Shown: positions 22,955 to 34,394 of the stretch, in pieces
Layout of the letters: the number at the start of each line of letters is the position of its first letter
Position numbering within the stretch: position 1 is the first letter of the stretch
Assembly (NCBI GenBank): GCA_002286715.1
Contig: NSJX01000075.1
Location: 1-64,000 of the forward strand
DNA: 64,000 bases
From: Dentipellis sp. KUC8613
Lineage: Eukaryota > Basidiomycota > Agaricomycetes > Russulales > Hericiaceae
Direction: 5' to 3'
Notes under the pieces: model-generated
Seen by the model: the letters and a program-made list of their open reading frames with translations, nothing else
Database searches by the model: none
What the model was told of the DNA's origin: nothing
Program-made: the position numbers and the translations under genes

Positions 22955-23772
22955 CCCTTATGTAATCCAACTTCGTCGTCGTCGTCGACGCGCTACTGCT
23001 CGACAACATCAGTATGATATACTTTATAGCTCTCTGGGATGCATAGGAGATGGTCTTTGCTTGCATCCCCTGAAATTTATTTCTTGATTGAAGCATTTTT
23101 CGGCAACTTATAAGCCGATTTTTTCGAAGTCTCCCAATTGACTCCTTTCGACTTCCGGGCCTCTCGGGTGAATTTTCGCATTTGGACTTCAGGACATTTG
23201 GCGGGGTCATGTGATGTTTATGTAATACACACGTGACGGTACACGTGCCTTCCTTGAGCTCAGAGAGTGCTTGAAAGCACGATAAAGGTGGAATTTCAGC
23301 TTCAAGAAAGCATTGGAGTCTGTGGATATAAAGAGCAGACTTTCCTGATTTAATTTTGGCATTTTTTGAAGTCAAAGCGAGCGAAGTGACTCGTGCTGCG
23401 GCGATGCTGCATCACCGTGCTCAGAGCGAGTGTGTACAGTACTACACAGCAAACACGATATATTGCATCGAGAGTGAGGTCAACATGAAGGTAGATGGCC
23501 TAGCGGCAAGCATCCCTGTCTGAAATTTTGTTTTCACGAAGGTGGCTAAGTTCGATCCTCACAGTGAGCATATTCTCTGTCAGATGTCCCCGATGTCTTC
23601 GTGACTATTTTGTCAAGTTCTTTATCCGGAACATGCATTATTTTGCTTATTACACCTCCCTTTTGGATCATCTATCTTTTCCCCCCCTCTGATCCCCCGC
23701 AAACCACAGGAAGGGTGTCATGCCCGAGCAAATTGGCGGGTTCCCACGCCTGCACAGCCACATTACGTAAAC

Positions 23773-23800
23773 GTGTGGCTTTTGGGCGCGCCATATCTTA
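23773..23800 (-). repeat. right terminal inverted repeat
   Basis: This 28-base arm, containing GGGCGCGCCATAT, is perfectly complementary to 22927-22954. Confidence 0.9.
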
Positions 23801-23952
23801 CATGTCGTTGGCCACCGCCGCAAGCGCCAGTAACGTTTCCAGGGCCGTGCCATGCGATATAACGTGCACAGAAGATCGTCCATCACATTCTCTTATAATA
23901 CATCGTCATATTCGCCGGCTCACCCGCTGACGTCTGCCTGCAGCTTCCAGCT

Positions 23953-26845
23953 ATGCACTCGCCCTTCGGTTTCGCAATAGCTTTGGGCACACTCTTCGCT
24001 GCAAGCCTGGCCGGTGCTAGCTCCCAATGTCAATCGCTTCCCAGCGCTCCGTCGGCTGCCGACGCACGCGCCTTCTCACGGATCTCGTTTGACTACATTG
24101 TTGTCGGTACGCACTCACATCAGAGATCCTCACCGACACGGGCTTCTTTTGTTTGACGTTTTCTTTCAGGTGGTGGTACTGCAGGCCTTACGGTCGCTTC
24201 GCGGTACGCATGGTGTGCTTCTCATCCTTCGCGCTGATCATGACGTCCTGTCTCTAGACTCGCGGAAACCCCGAACGTCCAAGTTGGTGTTCTAGAGGCC
24301 GGCTTCTTTCACCAGGGAGACCCTCTCGTAGATGTTCCAGGTGCGTATTCTTTCTGCTCTGTTCGGACTCGCGTTCACATCGTGCACGTTGAGCAGGGGA
24401 CATTGGGCTTGCTCAGGGTAATGCCTCCTACGATTGGGCTTTCTCGACTGTGCCACAGTCAGGGGCAGCCGGGCGCCAGATCTCTCAGCCTAGGTACGTA
24501 TTGTGACCAACTACCTTGTCTGACACCACAGTTTCAGACTGACACATGTCATGGCAGGGGCAAGATGCTCGGTGGCTCGAGCGGGCTGAACCTGTTGGCA
24601 TGGAACCGGCCCTCGAAGCCGGAGCTCGATGCTTGGGACCACTTTGCTCCTGGTACGGGCTGGAACTGGACGGGCCTCCTCAGGTATATGATGAAGGCCG
24701 AGTCGATCATGGCGGGAGAATGGAACCCCTTCCCAGGGCTTACGCCCCAAGAGGAGAATGATACGTACGACTCGGCGGTCGATGGTACGACTGGGCCTAT
24801 TAGGGTATGTGGCGTCGTGTGGCAGGTGAAGGGGTCGCTGAAGTGCGTATGGCTAGGCCTCGCTCAACGTGCTATACCCTGACAATGTGCCTCCGTTTGT
24901 CTCTTCGCTGAATAACGTCGGGATCTCGACGAATCCAAACGCGGTACGGAACTTCCTGCGTTTATGGAGGGTCCAAGACCCTTAATTTACCAGTCGACAG
25001 GATGCAGGCAACACCACTGGCGTCTACAACACACGGACCTGTATCGACCGCTCAACGGGCACCCGCTCCTATGCGGCGCAATATTACTGTCGCTCTTCCT
25101 CGCAGTCAAATTTCCACGTCCTGACAAACTCTCAGGTACGGTTCACAGTTTGTCCATATATCGATAAAGTCATTGAGACGTAAGGCAGGTGACGAAGATT
25201 GTATTCAAGCCAGGTGCTCAGAACGTCACAGCTACTGGCGTGCGGTTCGTGGTCAATGGTCAATCATATGTGGTCGATGCTAGTACGGAAGTCATTCTCG
25301 CCGCGGGGACCGTACAAACACCACAAATCCTGGAGCTATCTGGTATGACCTCTATCGCGTGGTTGGGTCACTTACTGATCGGTAACAGGCATCGGTAACC
25401 GCACCATCCTTGATCAGGCAGGCGTGCAGACACTGGTCAATCTGCCCGGCGTAGGAGAAAATCTCCAAGTACGTCGCCTTTTTTACATTTGTGAGCCATA
25501 TCTCAATCTTCAAGAAAGGAACATCTTTTTGCACCGGTGCAATATCAGCTCAACTCTAGTGTGATCAATTTCGGTATACTTTCCTCCTTTCGATTCGTAG
25601 AATATCCAGCTCAATGGGCGCAGATACACTCCGGATCAATGCATCCTTCGCTGCCGCTCAAGCCGCTCAATAGTACGACGCCCCTTTTCTTTACTCGCAT
25701 AAATCGTCTCATCAGACACAGTTCCGCCTCTCACACTGGTTGGCTCGCTGCCTCCGACTCGGCTTTCGCATACCTCCCATTTGGCGTGTTTGTCAATGCA
25801 TCTGACAAATCTGCGCTCATTTCCGCATTCAATGCTTCCACGCAGGTAGCCGGTACAACACCGCTGCAGGCGCTGCAGTACGAGATACAGGCAGGGTGGC
25901 TTCAGGAAGACGATGTGCCGCAGGTAGAGGTACTTGTGTTCAGCAAGGGTCTCATTTCGCCCGCAGATGATCAGGTATATACGACACTGCTAGGAGGATT
26001 CCAGGTGCGTTCCTTTGGTCCCGTCAATATTCTGGTTCGCTAATGTTCGCGTGGACAATAGCACCCCGTGGCTCGCGGGTCTATCGTACGCACACATTCA
26101 TCTCGATTTTCGTAGGATCTCTTGTTGATGTTCACTGAAGCACATAAACTCGAGTAACCCCCTCGCATATCCTGTCATCGACGGCAACTACCTAGACAAC
26201 GACTATGGTGCGTGCTCCATACCTCGCTTCTGCTTGGGCGCTTCTTAACGGTTTGGTTGCCAGACGTCTTGACGATCGTGAATGCTGTCAAGCTGGCGCG
26301 CCGAGTGGGCACAGTAGCGCCGTTTTCGAATATCGTTGTCACTGAGACAAATCCGCCTCCTGGAGAGCTCTCCGACGCCGATCTCATCAAGTGCGTTTGT
26401 CCTTACCAGGCTATTATTAACACGAACTGATGCGACACGCGATGCAGCTGGGTTAGAACAACGGCGAACGTAGGTTCTCTAAGTTTTACTGCGGATACTC
26501 TTAGTTGACGATGGCGCATAGCCCGGGAGCCACCTCATAGGCACTGCAGCTATGGCTCCCAAATCTATAGGTGGTGCGTAACATACTAATTATTGATGTC
26601 CGGCTCTGACAGATGAAGCACAGGCGTCGTAGACGGTCAGCTAAAGGTATACGGGACGACCAACGTCCGTGTCGCCGACGCGAGCATCATGCCGCTTCTC
26701 ATTGCGACGCATATCCAGCAGCCCGTGTTCGCCATTGCCGAGAAGGTGCTGTATTTATGGCTGGCATATGAAGGCGTCTATACTCACCCTGGAATTTACT
26801 TCTCAGCTCGCCGATATATTGAAGCAGGCACATCACGCACACTAG
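23953..26845 (+). CDS. GMC oxidoreductase 2 (secreted, aryl-alcohol oxidase-like)
   Basis: The product starts MHSPFGFAIALGTLFAASLA, a typical signal peptide, then FSRISFDYIVVG and, after an intron, GGTAGLTVASR: the FAD-binding segment. Later blocks are VGVLEAG, RGKMLGGSSGLNLLAWNRPS, EVILAAGTVQTPQILELSG, HLIGTAAMAPKSIGG and NVRVADASIMPLLIATHIQ, with the conserved histidines of the active site. The last exon gives LADILKQAHHAH before the TAG at 26845. About fourteen short introns are inferred. It is a paralogue of GMC 1 but appears to be secreted or to enter the secretory pathway, so it may finish a product outside the cytosol or serve lignin-related alcohol oxidation instead. It is convergent with P450 2. 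The transposon lies in its upstream region and may alter its expression. Confidence 0.83.
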
Positions 26846-27462
26846 TCACTCGAATGTATCGGATATCTACCTGTCGCATATATCCTCACATGTTATCCCG
26901 GAGCTACAACCATCTTCCTGTGCTTTATTATAATGCTATGTATTGTTCGAGCTATCAATACGGGTCACTGTCGTGGGAGGATGCCTTTGAAAGCAGTGAT
27001 GAGGGCCCAGAAGTAATCGAATATGGTGGGTTGGGTTGGGCTGGGTCACAGTATATCTCTATGTTACCTGACTCTTTAGAATGATAGGAACATTGAGTCC
27101 GTAAGTCATGCTCTGGTGCTCGATTCCCAGTACTAGTCATCACTTGGCTATAGATTTGTAATTTTACGCACGACCTTCAAGTCGGTGTATGTGGCTTCCT
27201 TACCAATGATAGTATTGGCTATGACCATAAGGGAGGCTAAATTTACATCTAGAGCAATGTAGACGCCATGAAACAGCCCGAACAGAACGCAAAAGAGACA
27301 ATAGCCAGTTCAAACCCGGTGATGCTACGCAGAAATAGGGCTTCCAACATACTGTACAATATCAATACGCCCTAATCCAATCCGATCCCGGAACGAATGT
27401 CCCAATCGCGTGTAGTCTCCTGCGCCGAACGCGATATCAAAAAGCGAACCCTCATCAACGTC
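26846..27462. other. convergent 3' intergenic region
   Basis: This is 617 bp between the stop codons of GMC 2 (+) and P450 2 (-). No gene or repeat is recognised. Confidence 0.5.
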
Positions 27463-29747
27463 TCACGCAGGCGGCCTCGCAGGCACCGTCGCCTCCGCCT
27501 CCGCAATCGCTTGCGCAAGTATCTCCTCCGTCGCGCCCGAGCGCGGCACGAGCCTCACCTTGAACGGCTTCGGCGCGCTATCTCATAACCATCAGGAATG
27601 CAATCACAAGAAAAGAATAAACGAAACGTACGCGACAAGGCCCGTGGCGAACTCGATGGGCGCATCGGCGTCGGCAGGCGAGGCGGGGACGAGGGTGTAG
27701 AGCGCGAGCGTGCGCGCGACGACGAGGAAGGTGAGTTGGCTGGCAAGGTGCAGGCCGGGGCAGGCACTGAAGTTGACAGGATTAGGCAAGTGAGATGGAT
27801 GGTGAGAAGCATGAGACGCACCGCCGTCCGAAGCCGAAGATTAGCGTGCGCGGGTCGCGTGGCGGGACGCCTGATTTGGGCAGGAAACGTTCAGGGTTGA
27901 ATGTGTCGGGGTCGGGGTACATCTCTTCATCGTGAAGCATCGACCTATGCTAGGGGTTATCAAGGCGGACATACAGGTTCGACCGGAGAACGCACCAGAT
28001 GTTCGCGGTGACCCACGTGCCCTTCGGTATTCTGTATCCTGCAAAGGTATCTTCTTTCCTCGGGGCGTGAGAGACGAGCGGGACGGGTGGGTTATACCTG
28101 AAGATCTGTCACCGTATCAAGTATGAGCTGAGGACGGACAGTAGGTAAGAAGTATGGGGGTAGCACCTCTTGGACGACGGCGTCAATGTATGGGAGGTCG
28201 ATCCGGTCCGCGAGGGTGGGAAGGTGCGCGACACCAGTAGAGGAAGAGCCACCGAGGACACGGAGCAGCTCTGCATGCGCTTTATCCTGCACGACTGGGT
28301 GGCGGGAGAGGAATAGAAGGAAGGACTGCAGCGTCGCGACGGTCTATTGTCGGCAAAGTTAGATGTATCCACCTTCTGAGCGAAGAATAGCGTACTGTAG
28401 ACACACCGGCTGAACCCACGTCGATGTGTGGTTAGAACCGCATTGTTAGAGGCATTAGGGGAACGCACCATCATATACACTCCCTGTTGCGCCTATCAAA
28501 ATTCTCTCGTCCGCTTTCGACATATTTGGGAACTCCTCTAGGTTATGCTTCACGAATGACGGTTGTGCTGTCCCGGCTGCCTGCACAGAATATTCTGTGA
28601 GGGCGACAGTTCAAGCACTGACAGAAAGGAGGGCTGACCATATCAGCTTTGACGCGCTCGAACGGCGGGCGCGTGAGCGTCCAAAATAGCTGCTTCGCCT
28701 CGGCCGCCCAACGGCGGAAGTGTGCACCCGGGAACCACGTAGGGACATAACTCACTGTGCACACACGCATTGTTAGTAAAATTGCAGCTAGGCTCCATTT
28801 GGGAGGTTAGAGTGGGCGATACACACATATCGGCATAGTGTTGACGGCCCACCGCCCGGGCTGGAGCGCGAGGTTCGTCTGCGCCTGGACCTGACGTGCG
28901 AGCTCGCCGTACTGCGCCGCAAAGTCACGCCCATATGCGAACTGCACGATCATGGTCTCCACGAGCCTGCACACGCCCACGACCGTGATCATCAGACGAA
29001 CGACGAAAGTACAGAGAATAGAGAACACACGCACTTTCCCACTGCCTCCCTCGGATCGCCCTCCACCATCATGCGAAGAAGCGCGAGGCTATGCGCGCCC
29101 AGGAAGTTGCCCCAGCCGTCCTGGTCGAGGAGGTACCGCTCGTTGAGCGCGCTATGCAGGAAGCGGCGGCCCTTGCGCAGGCGCTCGCCGTATTGTGTGA
29201 AGCCGACGTTGTCCTGCCGCCCCAGCAGGTCGGCCATGGGCCAGCGCGGCCGGTTACAGTAGATGAGTGAGCGTTTCTCGAAGAGCTCGAGCACGGTGTC
29301 GAGGTTGGTCATGAGAATGACTTGTTGCGAGAGCGAGGTGATCGTCATCAGTGGACCTGCGCGTCCCAGGCCAGATTGAGATCGTATGGCTCATAGAGAT
29401 GTGGCTTCAGCGTACCACTGTTACGTGCCCATGCGTGGTATAGCTTCCATGGCTCCTGCGGCGGGATTGTGCGCACCTTTGGGCCTGGGGATTAGGAGCG
29501 TGTCAAGCAGCGAGCGTGACGCGTACCATCATGATTACTTACCTGGAGGAAGCGGTCGCCGCAGAAGCCTGCCAACGACGAGCTGCAGAAAGAAGATAGG
29601 AAGCAGACCTAGGAGGACGTATGGCGCGAGCCTTAGAAGATCCTCCTTCGGGGCCGCGCGCAGCTGGCGGAACTGCTTCTCCGCCTCATGAGGCAAGTCG
29701 TGCACCCAGGCAAAGAGCGTCGCGGTCGCAGTGTCCCAAGACGACAT
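27463..29747 (-). CDS. cytochrome P450 monooxygenase 2
   Basis: The protein begins MSSWDTATATLFAWVHDLP and has a membrane helix at about residues 42-62 (LAPYVLLGLLPIFFLQLVVG) followed by RRPLPPG. Conserved blocks are YGERLRKGRRFLHSALNERY, IVQFAYGRDF, SYVPTWFPGAHFRRW, LPYIDAVVQEVL for the K-helix, SMLHDEEMYPDPDTFNPERF, and the heme loop FGFGRRACPGLHLA, which is split by an intron between the second Arg and Ala codons. The C-terminal exon reads APKPFKVRLVPRSG and ends at 27463. About ten short introns are present and no frame break was seen. The likely role is oxidation of a terpenoid or other lipophilic intermediate at the ER. It differs clearly from P450 1 and is probably in another subfamily. 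Confidence 0.86.
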
Positions 29748-30162
29748 GGAGATCCGTTGTAGAGTGCCAGGAAAGACAGCGATGCAGAGAAGGCATTGCA
29801 GGTGGGCGATAAGTAACGTATATAAGGTGGATCATGATCGCTGTGATCAGGTGCGTCGAGCGTGCGCATGTCCTTTGCCGCAAGGCTTCGACAGAATTCG
29901 CAGGCGCTAAACTTAACAAATCAGCATCAGAACATGACAGTCGCCTCTGACCTCATGGGCCGACAAAAGCCGTTTCGACATGGCGCACAATTTGGAAGGA
30001 GAGGTCTGCGTGAACAGGTCATCGGCGCGGTGAATTGTCCTGGTAATAGGCGCCCGCACGTGCAAGTCGGCTTGTTCAAATTCTCCAAAGGCATACGTTC
30101 TCCTGAAGCCTCAACCTCATGAGACAGGATTGCACAATCTCAAAGTCGTCGTATCTCGAAGA
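29748..30162. other. intergenic stretch upstream of P450 2
   Basis: It holds the promoter of P450 2. No other feature is recognised. Confidence 0.45.
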
Positions 30163-30800
30163 TGTACATCTCATTTTTTTTCCAACTGTCACGCACTTAC
30201 AACGACTTTTCAAGACTTGTACGCAGTCAATTTCGCGATGTTTTCAAGACGCGGGTATCACGAGCTGGAGTCTGGACTCTGGGTCCGGCCATTGTATGTT
30301 GGAGGTGATGAATACACATGTTGGAATTATTATCTCCCCACGGAGATAGGAAGGCTTGAGGGAGACAGTCGTGGAACGAGCACTCATACGCAAGAGCGCT
30401 CTAGTAGCGCTAGGCCTTTTCGAATACCTGGTGCGTAAGACAAGACGTCTCGACGACGCGTAAAGACATAATACTAATACAACCTGCAGAAACAACTCAC
30501 ATGTCTTGCCTTTCCGTGGAACGGACGGGACAAGGCCGTGCGCGTCGTCGCGTTTAGGAGCGAGGGTTGCACGCCTCTGCGCATTCTGTGCAGGTTTGCG
30601 ACAGACCTTCTTGCGACGCACACCAACAATCATCTTGCACCTTTTACTATATGGTCAGCGGCGACACTATCCGCTGGTGTTGCAGGCTCTCAGACGAGAC
30701 CTGTCACTATCTTATCTGTCGGATGACGTTCATCTGTTTTCAGGCCGTCTGAGGCTCATTTGTGGCTTGAGCGCCAGCGTCGCAACGCGTCGGTGTTCGG
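30163..30800 (+). pseudogene. relic of the atypical kinase-like family (N-terminal lobe, inverted)
   Basis: On the plus strand, QFRDVFKTRVSRAGVW resembles the EFRGVLQDAGVMLWP region of the intact copies. Further on, VRVVAFRSEGCTPLRILCRF followed by ATDLLATHTNNHLAPFT matches VRVVVLRNEGHLHLQILRKIATEPLALLTTNHALPML. The frames differ, and nothing of the catalytic lobe follows. The relic points opposite to the neighbouring tandem copies. Confidence 0.65.
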
Positions 30801-31877
30801 GATAAAATACTCGTGAGGCTCATAGCTGGCTTACGGGGTGTAGGATGCGTTCACAAAAACTTCATCTCTTATCTAACTTGAATCGGCAGATGTTTCGAAA
30901 GTCGCGCGGATGTCGGTTTGGCTTATGGTTCTGAGTGAACCCTAGTACACTGTCAGTGAGCAGGTCCCGATCTTAGGTTAGTGTTATGCGTCCTGATCAT
31001 GTTCACAAGGACTCACGGAGGCGATGTAGCACGTGTTGGGTCTTCTACATGCTATCTCCCGTCCCATAAGTTTATTCGATGCGCTGACAAAAAGGCGTGC
31101 AGATAGATTATATCATTTGTCTTAGGTTCCTGGAAATCCCGCACGGTACCAATGAGGTATCCCCAAATTCTTCGGAAGGCTCGCACATGCTGATCCCGAA
31201 AGAAAGGAGGTCCTGGGACTGGTATGATGTGAACCCGGGATCTGATATGCCGATTCAGGACAGGTAAGGCGTTCCAGGGCTCACTGAATAGGGGGTACGA
31301 AGGATATTGATCAGAGGCGTCAGTGACGGGTGAGCCCGAGATTCGGGTTCCTCCCAAACTCTCCCGAAGCGGTCCACGATTCCATTCTTCACCGCGATCC
31401 TTCCATGAATATCACTGGATCAAGGGACAACCACAGCCTAGGCACCGGGATCTCCCAGCATGAAATAGTATCGAAGTGCATCTTCGAGTTCATTTCACGG
31501 AGTTCGTGCGGCTTTACCCGCGCTGAAATGTGCGTAGCTTTTCTGTTGTAACTTGGACTGCTTCCTGACTTTTCCATATTCCCAGTGACGAGGTCACGAC
31601 GTCTCCTTCGAGTGACTAGGAAAGATATTTCCGGCCATCTGATTTCCCTGTGGCGTATGGTTAGTTTGTCGAGCTCTCGAGTAGCCGAATTGCACATGCC
31701 ATCTCTCGTTTCATTTCCGTGTGATATATCACTGAGGCCGGATTGCTAGAAAAGAAACTGTTGTATCAGGATAACCAACATCCGTTGCACATCACGCAAA
31801 CAGCAATGCTCGTACTGCAGAGGCTACTGTAGGTTGTTGCTGCTAGATACTGCCCTAGAATTGTGATCGATGTGTTC
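30801..31877. other. intergenic stretch
   Basis: No known gene is recognised. Minus-strand frames at 31052-31357 and 31389-31697 are open for about 100 codons each and contain a few protein-like words, but they have no family match I can name. Confidence 0.4.
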
Positions 31878-33205
31878 CTACAGGTCGCCGCTGCCAGCAC
31901 TAGGGAATGGGGATAGGGGGATGAGTAGCGACTGAGGCATCATATTATGAACCACACTACTAAGCCGCGACAGTGCTTCACTTGCGCTAGGACGATCGCT
32001 TGCATTTATCACTCGCATACTTGTAAGAATGCTCTCGACAGAGGGAATGGTCGTCTGCAGGGCAGTTAAGTCCTTATTATCTAGTCTTTTCGTTGTGGAC
32101 ACTCACATCAAAGACGAGGCTTACGGCAAGTTGCCACACATCAAGCTTAAACGGATCGTATGGTACTCTTTTCAGCATCTCAGGGATGGCGGGTCTTCCG
32201 TACGTCTTGAGATCGCCCATTGGCGTGCCTGTGCAGGTGCATTCTGACGGGTCATTGTCCGACTCGAACATCACGGCTGTCTCGAAATCGATAAGAAACA
32301 CCCGCGGACGAGTGATTGGTACCGTCATTGATTGCAGCGATTCTGGAAGCCACTGGACAAGGAAGTTGTCGGAGAATGCATCCTGTACATAATCGGTGAG
32401 ACGCAGAGTCCAGATGACGTCGGCGGCTGGACTAACACGATGTGCAATCTTGAGATCGTGAAGAAAGGCTAGCCCCTGTCGTCGAGTCAGAAGTGTTACA
32501 AGCGAGTAATGTGTTTATTCATACCTCAAGAGCTTGCATAACCATGTCCAATAAATCACCAACGGATGACCTAACCCCCATGGCCGAGAAAGCCCGGTAC
32601 ATGTTATCGCCCCCGACCAGAGGAAAAACGCAAAATGTCACAAGATCGAAGCTGATTTCAGAGAGCATAGGAAGAGCATGGTTAGTAGTCAGAAGAGCTA
32701 AAGGCTCCGTTGCTATTTTTCGCAGAATCTGTAGGTGCAAGTGACCTTCGTTCCGGAGAACGACGACGCGGACAACACCATCGTGCCCGTTCCGCAAGCT
32801 AGCGGGGCGTTTGAGCTCATTCTAAACATTGTGACATCTCAATATCATAAAATTTCAGCTCAAATCACAAACCTTGTACCGAAAATTTGTCAGATCCATC
32901 GCTGTCCATGGAGTGTATCCGTCGAGTCCTCGAGAGGGTGTGGCAAAGGCATATCCATTGGGACGAATGTACTGACAAGGCTTCCTCTTGAGTAGCGAGG
33001 TGCCTTGGTGCGGCCATAATGTAGCGCCTGCATCGCGAAGGAAGTCATGAAATTCGTTCCAGATTCCTTCACTATCGTTCTCGGTCAAATTCGACCTCCA
33101 ATCGACCAACGTGAGAGGTATCTATAGCCGCTATCATCGTTAGTATTCTGACAAAGTGATCGATCTATCTCCTACATTCTCGGATGGTGGGTTCTGCAAT
33201 GGCAT
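31878..33205 (-). CDS. atypical protein kinase-like protein (copy K4, intact)
   Basis: Exons splice cleanly from MPLQNPPSEN through IPLTLVDWRSNLTE, WNEFHDFLRDAGATLWPHQ, YIRPNGYAFATPSRGL, ILRKIATEPLALLTTNHALP, GDLLDMVMQALE, GLAFLHDLKIAHR, DAFSDNFLVQWLPESL, VFLIDFETAVMFE, YDPFKLDVWQLAVSLVFD and TTIPSVESILTSMRV to the stop at 31878. An intron divides the catalytic loop into HR and DAFSDN, which together form HRDxxxxN. DFE replaces the usual DFG, no glycine-rich loop is visible, and the expected ATP-lysine position reads VVLR. The family is common in mushroom-forming fungi and its function is not established. The start was chosen because all related copies have a very short first exon followed by an intron and IPLT or IPRT. 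It could be a pseudokinase. Confidence 0.8.
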
Positions 33206-33321
33206 TGTATTCGTGGATAAGAGAGTTGTGTATGAAGCTTCCTAGTGTGGCGTCGTCGGTTGAAATTGAATGAAATCCCCGCCGAGCCAGGGTCGTCAAA
33301 CTTGAACAAACTACTATGGAT

Positions 33322-33327
33322 CACGTG
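33322..33327. promoter_or_regulatory. CACGTG box upstream of kinase copy K4
   Basis: This CACGTG lies 117 bp upstream of the start codon, inside a ~110-bp block (33283-33397) that is conserved upstream of copy K5 (35928-36031). Confidence 0.5.
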
Positions 33328-33397
33328 TACGACTGCCTGGTACTAGGCCCGCGTCTGTGCCGAGAGGCCGAATAGCTCAATCTCGACTGGCTTTGGA

Positions 33398-34394
33398 TAT
33401 TTGCTACGTCTTTGGGGCGACACATGCACTTCACACGTGCTCACACGGCAGCAACGTAAGTTAACGGAGGCCTGACTATCGAGGATAGGAGAGCCAATAT
33501 CTTCCAGTGAAACTCCGCTGTTCGTGAGTACATTTTTCCGACATTTACATTTCCCTCATACATGCGGCTGCCCCACAGCCGCTTTCCTTGATCATTCCTT
33601 GTCATCTCTTTTGCTCATAACGGCGCGTAGGGCAAAAAGTTTGATGTATATGTCAACAACCAACGCTATATCGGTACCTGCAATAAACACATCTCGAGCG
33701 ACACTGGCGTACGTGTTCTGATTGCTCCTTCAGAAAGGTGATTCTCACAAACGATGCTACAGATGTGCGTCAGGCTTGTGTTCAATAACGGAGCCACTAG
33801 GATTTATCCCGTTGGCATGGTCACCAGAACAACGTGAGTGCAATCACCCACGATTGTCCTGCGGCATTACTGATTTCTACTTACCACCAGCGGCGAGGTC
33901 ACGGGCCCTCCTCCGGAGTGATAGGCTATGGCTGAGACTTCTTGGGTTCATCTGCTCCGCGCTTCCTGTATGAATAGTATTCGTAGTTGACATGTCAAGT
34001 TGTCGGATATAACAGATATTAGTAATCAAAATTTCCGTGGCATGGCACGAAAAGGACAGCTCTTCACCTTGAGTCGCCCGATATCTCTGCATTAAATAGA
34101 GCGTAGGGCAGAGCGTATTTCTGGAGCCGTACGCGTGCCTTGCAGCTGTCGTGCTGGGTTGCGTCACGACAGAGCCACAAGAGCCTCGCATGAGCAGGGA
34201 GCCCACTACCTCATCCAGGTGGTTTTTGCCGCTTTTTCATTGTTTGTGCCATGCCCGACTAATTGTCCTTGCATGTATATTGAAAGCAGACAGCAAATAT
34301 TCATCATTTGGCATATGGGAAACGCAAGAAGGGACATAGCAGAGCTTATATCCGCGAAGCAAGATCGTTCCCTCAATTCTCGATAATGGTATTC
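33398..34394. other. intergenic stretch between kinase copies
   Basis: Beyond the conserved promoter block of K4, no gene or repeat is recognised up to the stop codon of K5. Confidence 0.45.

Larger units (their letters stand above)
22927..23800. mobile_element. 874-bp non-autonomous DNA transposon with perfect TIRs
   Basis: The left end 22927-22954 (TAAGATATGGCGCGCCCAAA...) and the right end 23773-23800 (...TTTGGGCGCGCCATATCTTA) are exact reverse complements over 28 bases. Weaker similarity continues inward (TTATGTAAT against the complement of ATTACGTAA). If the outer TA is the target duplication, the TIR is 26 bp and the arrangement fits Tc1/mariner-like or other TA-inserting elements. No transposase is encoded: internal frames of 149 and 109 codons run through the TIRs and resemble nothing known. 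It sits about 150 bp upstream of GMC 2. Perfect ends suggest recent insertion. Confidence 0.85.

Noticed and set aside
23496..23559. A functional tRNA gene in the transposon
   Set aside because: A and B boxes are present but the T-stem and acceptor cannot pair as a cloverleaf.
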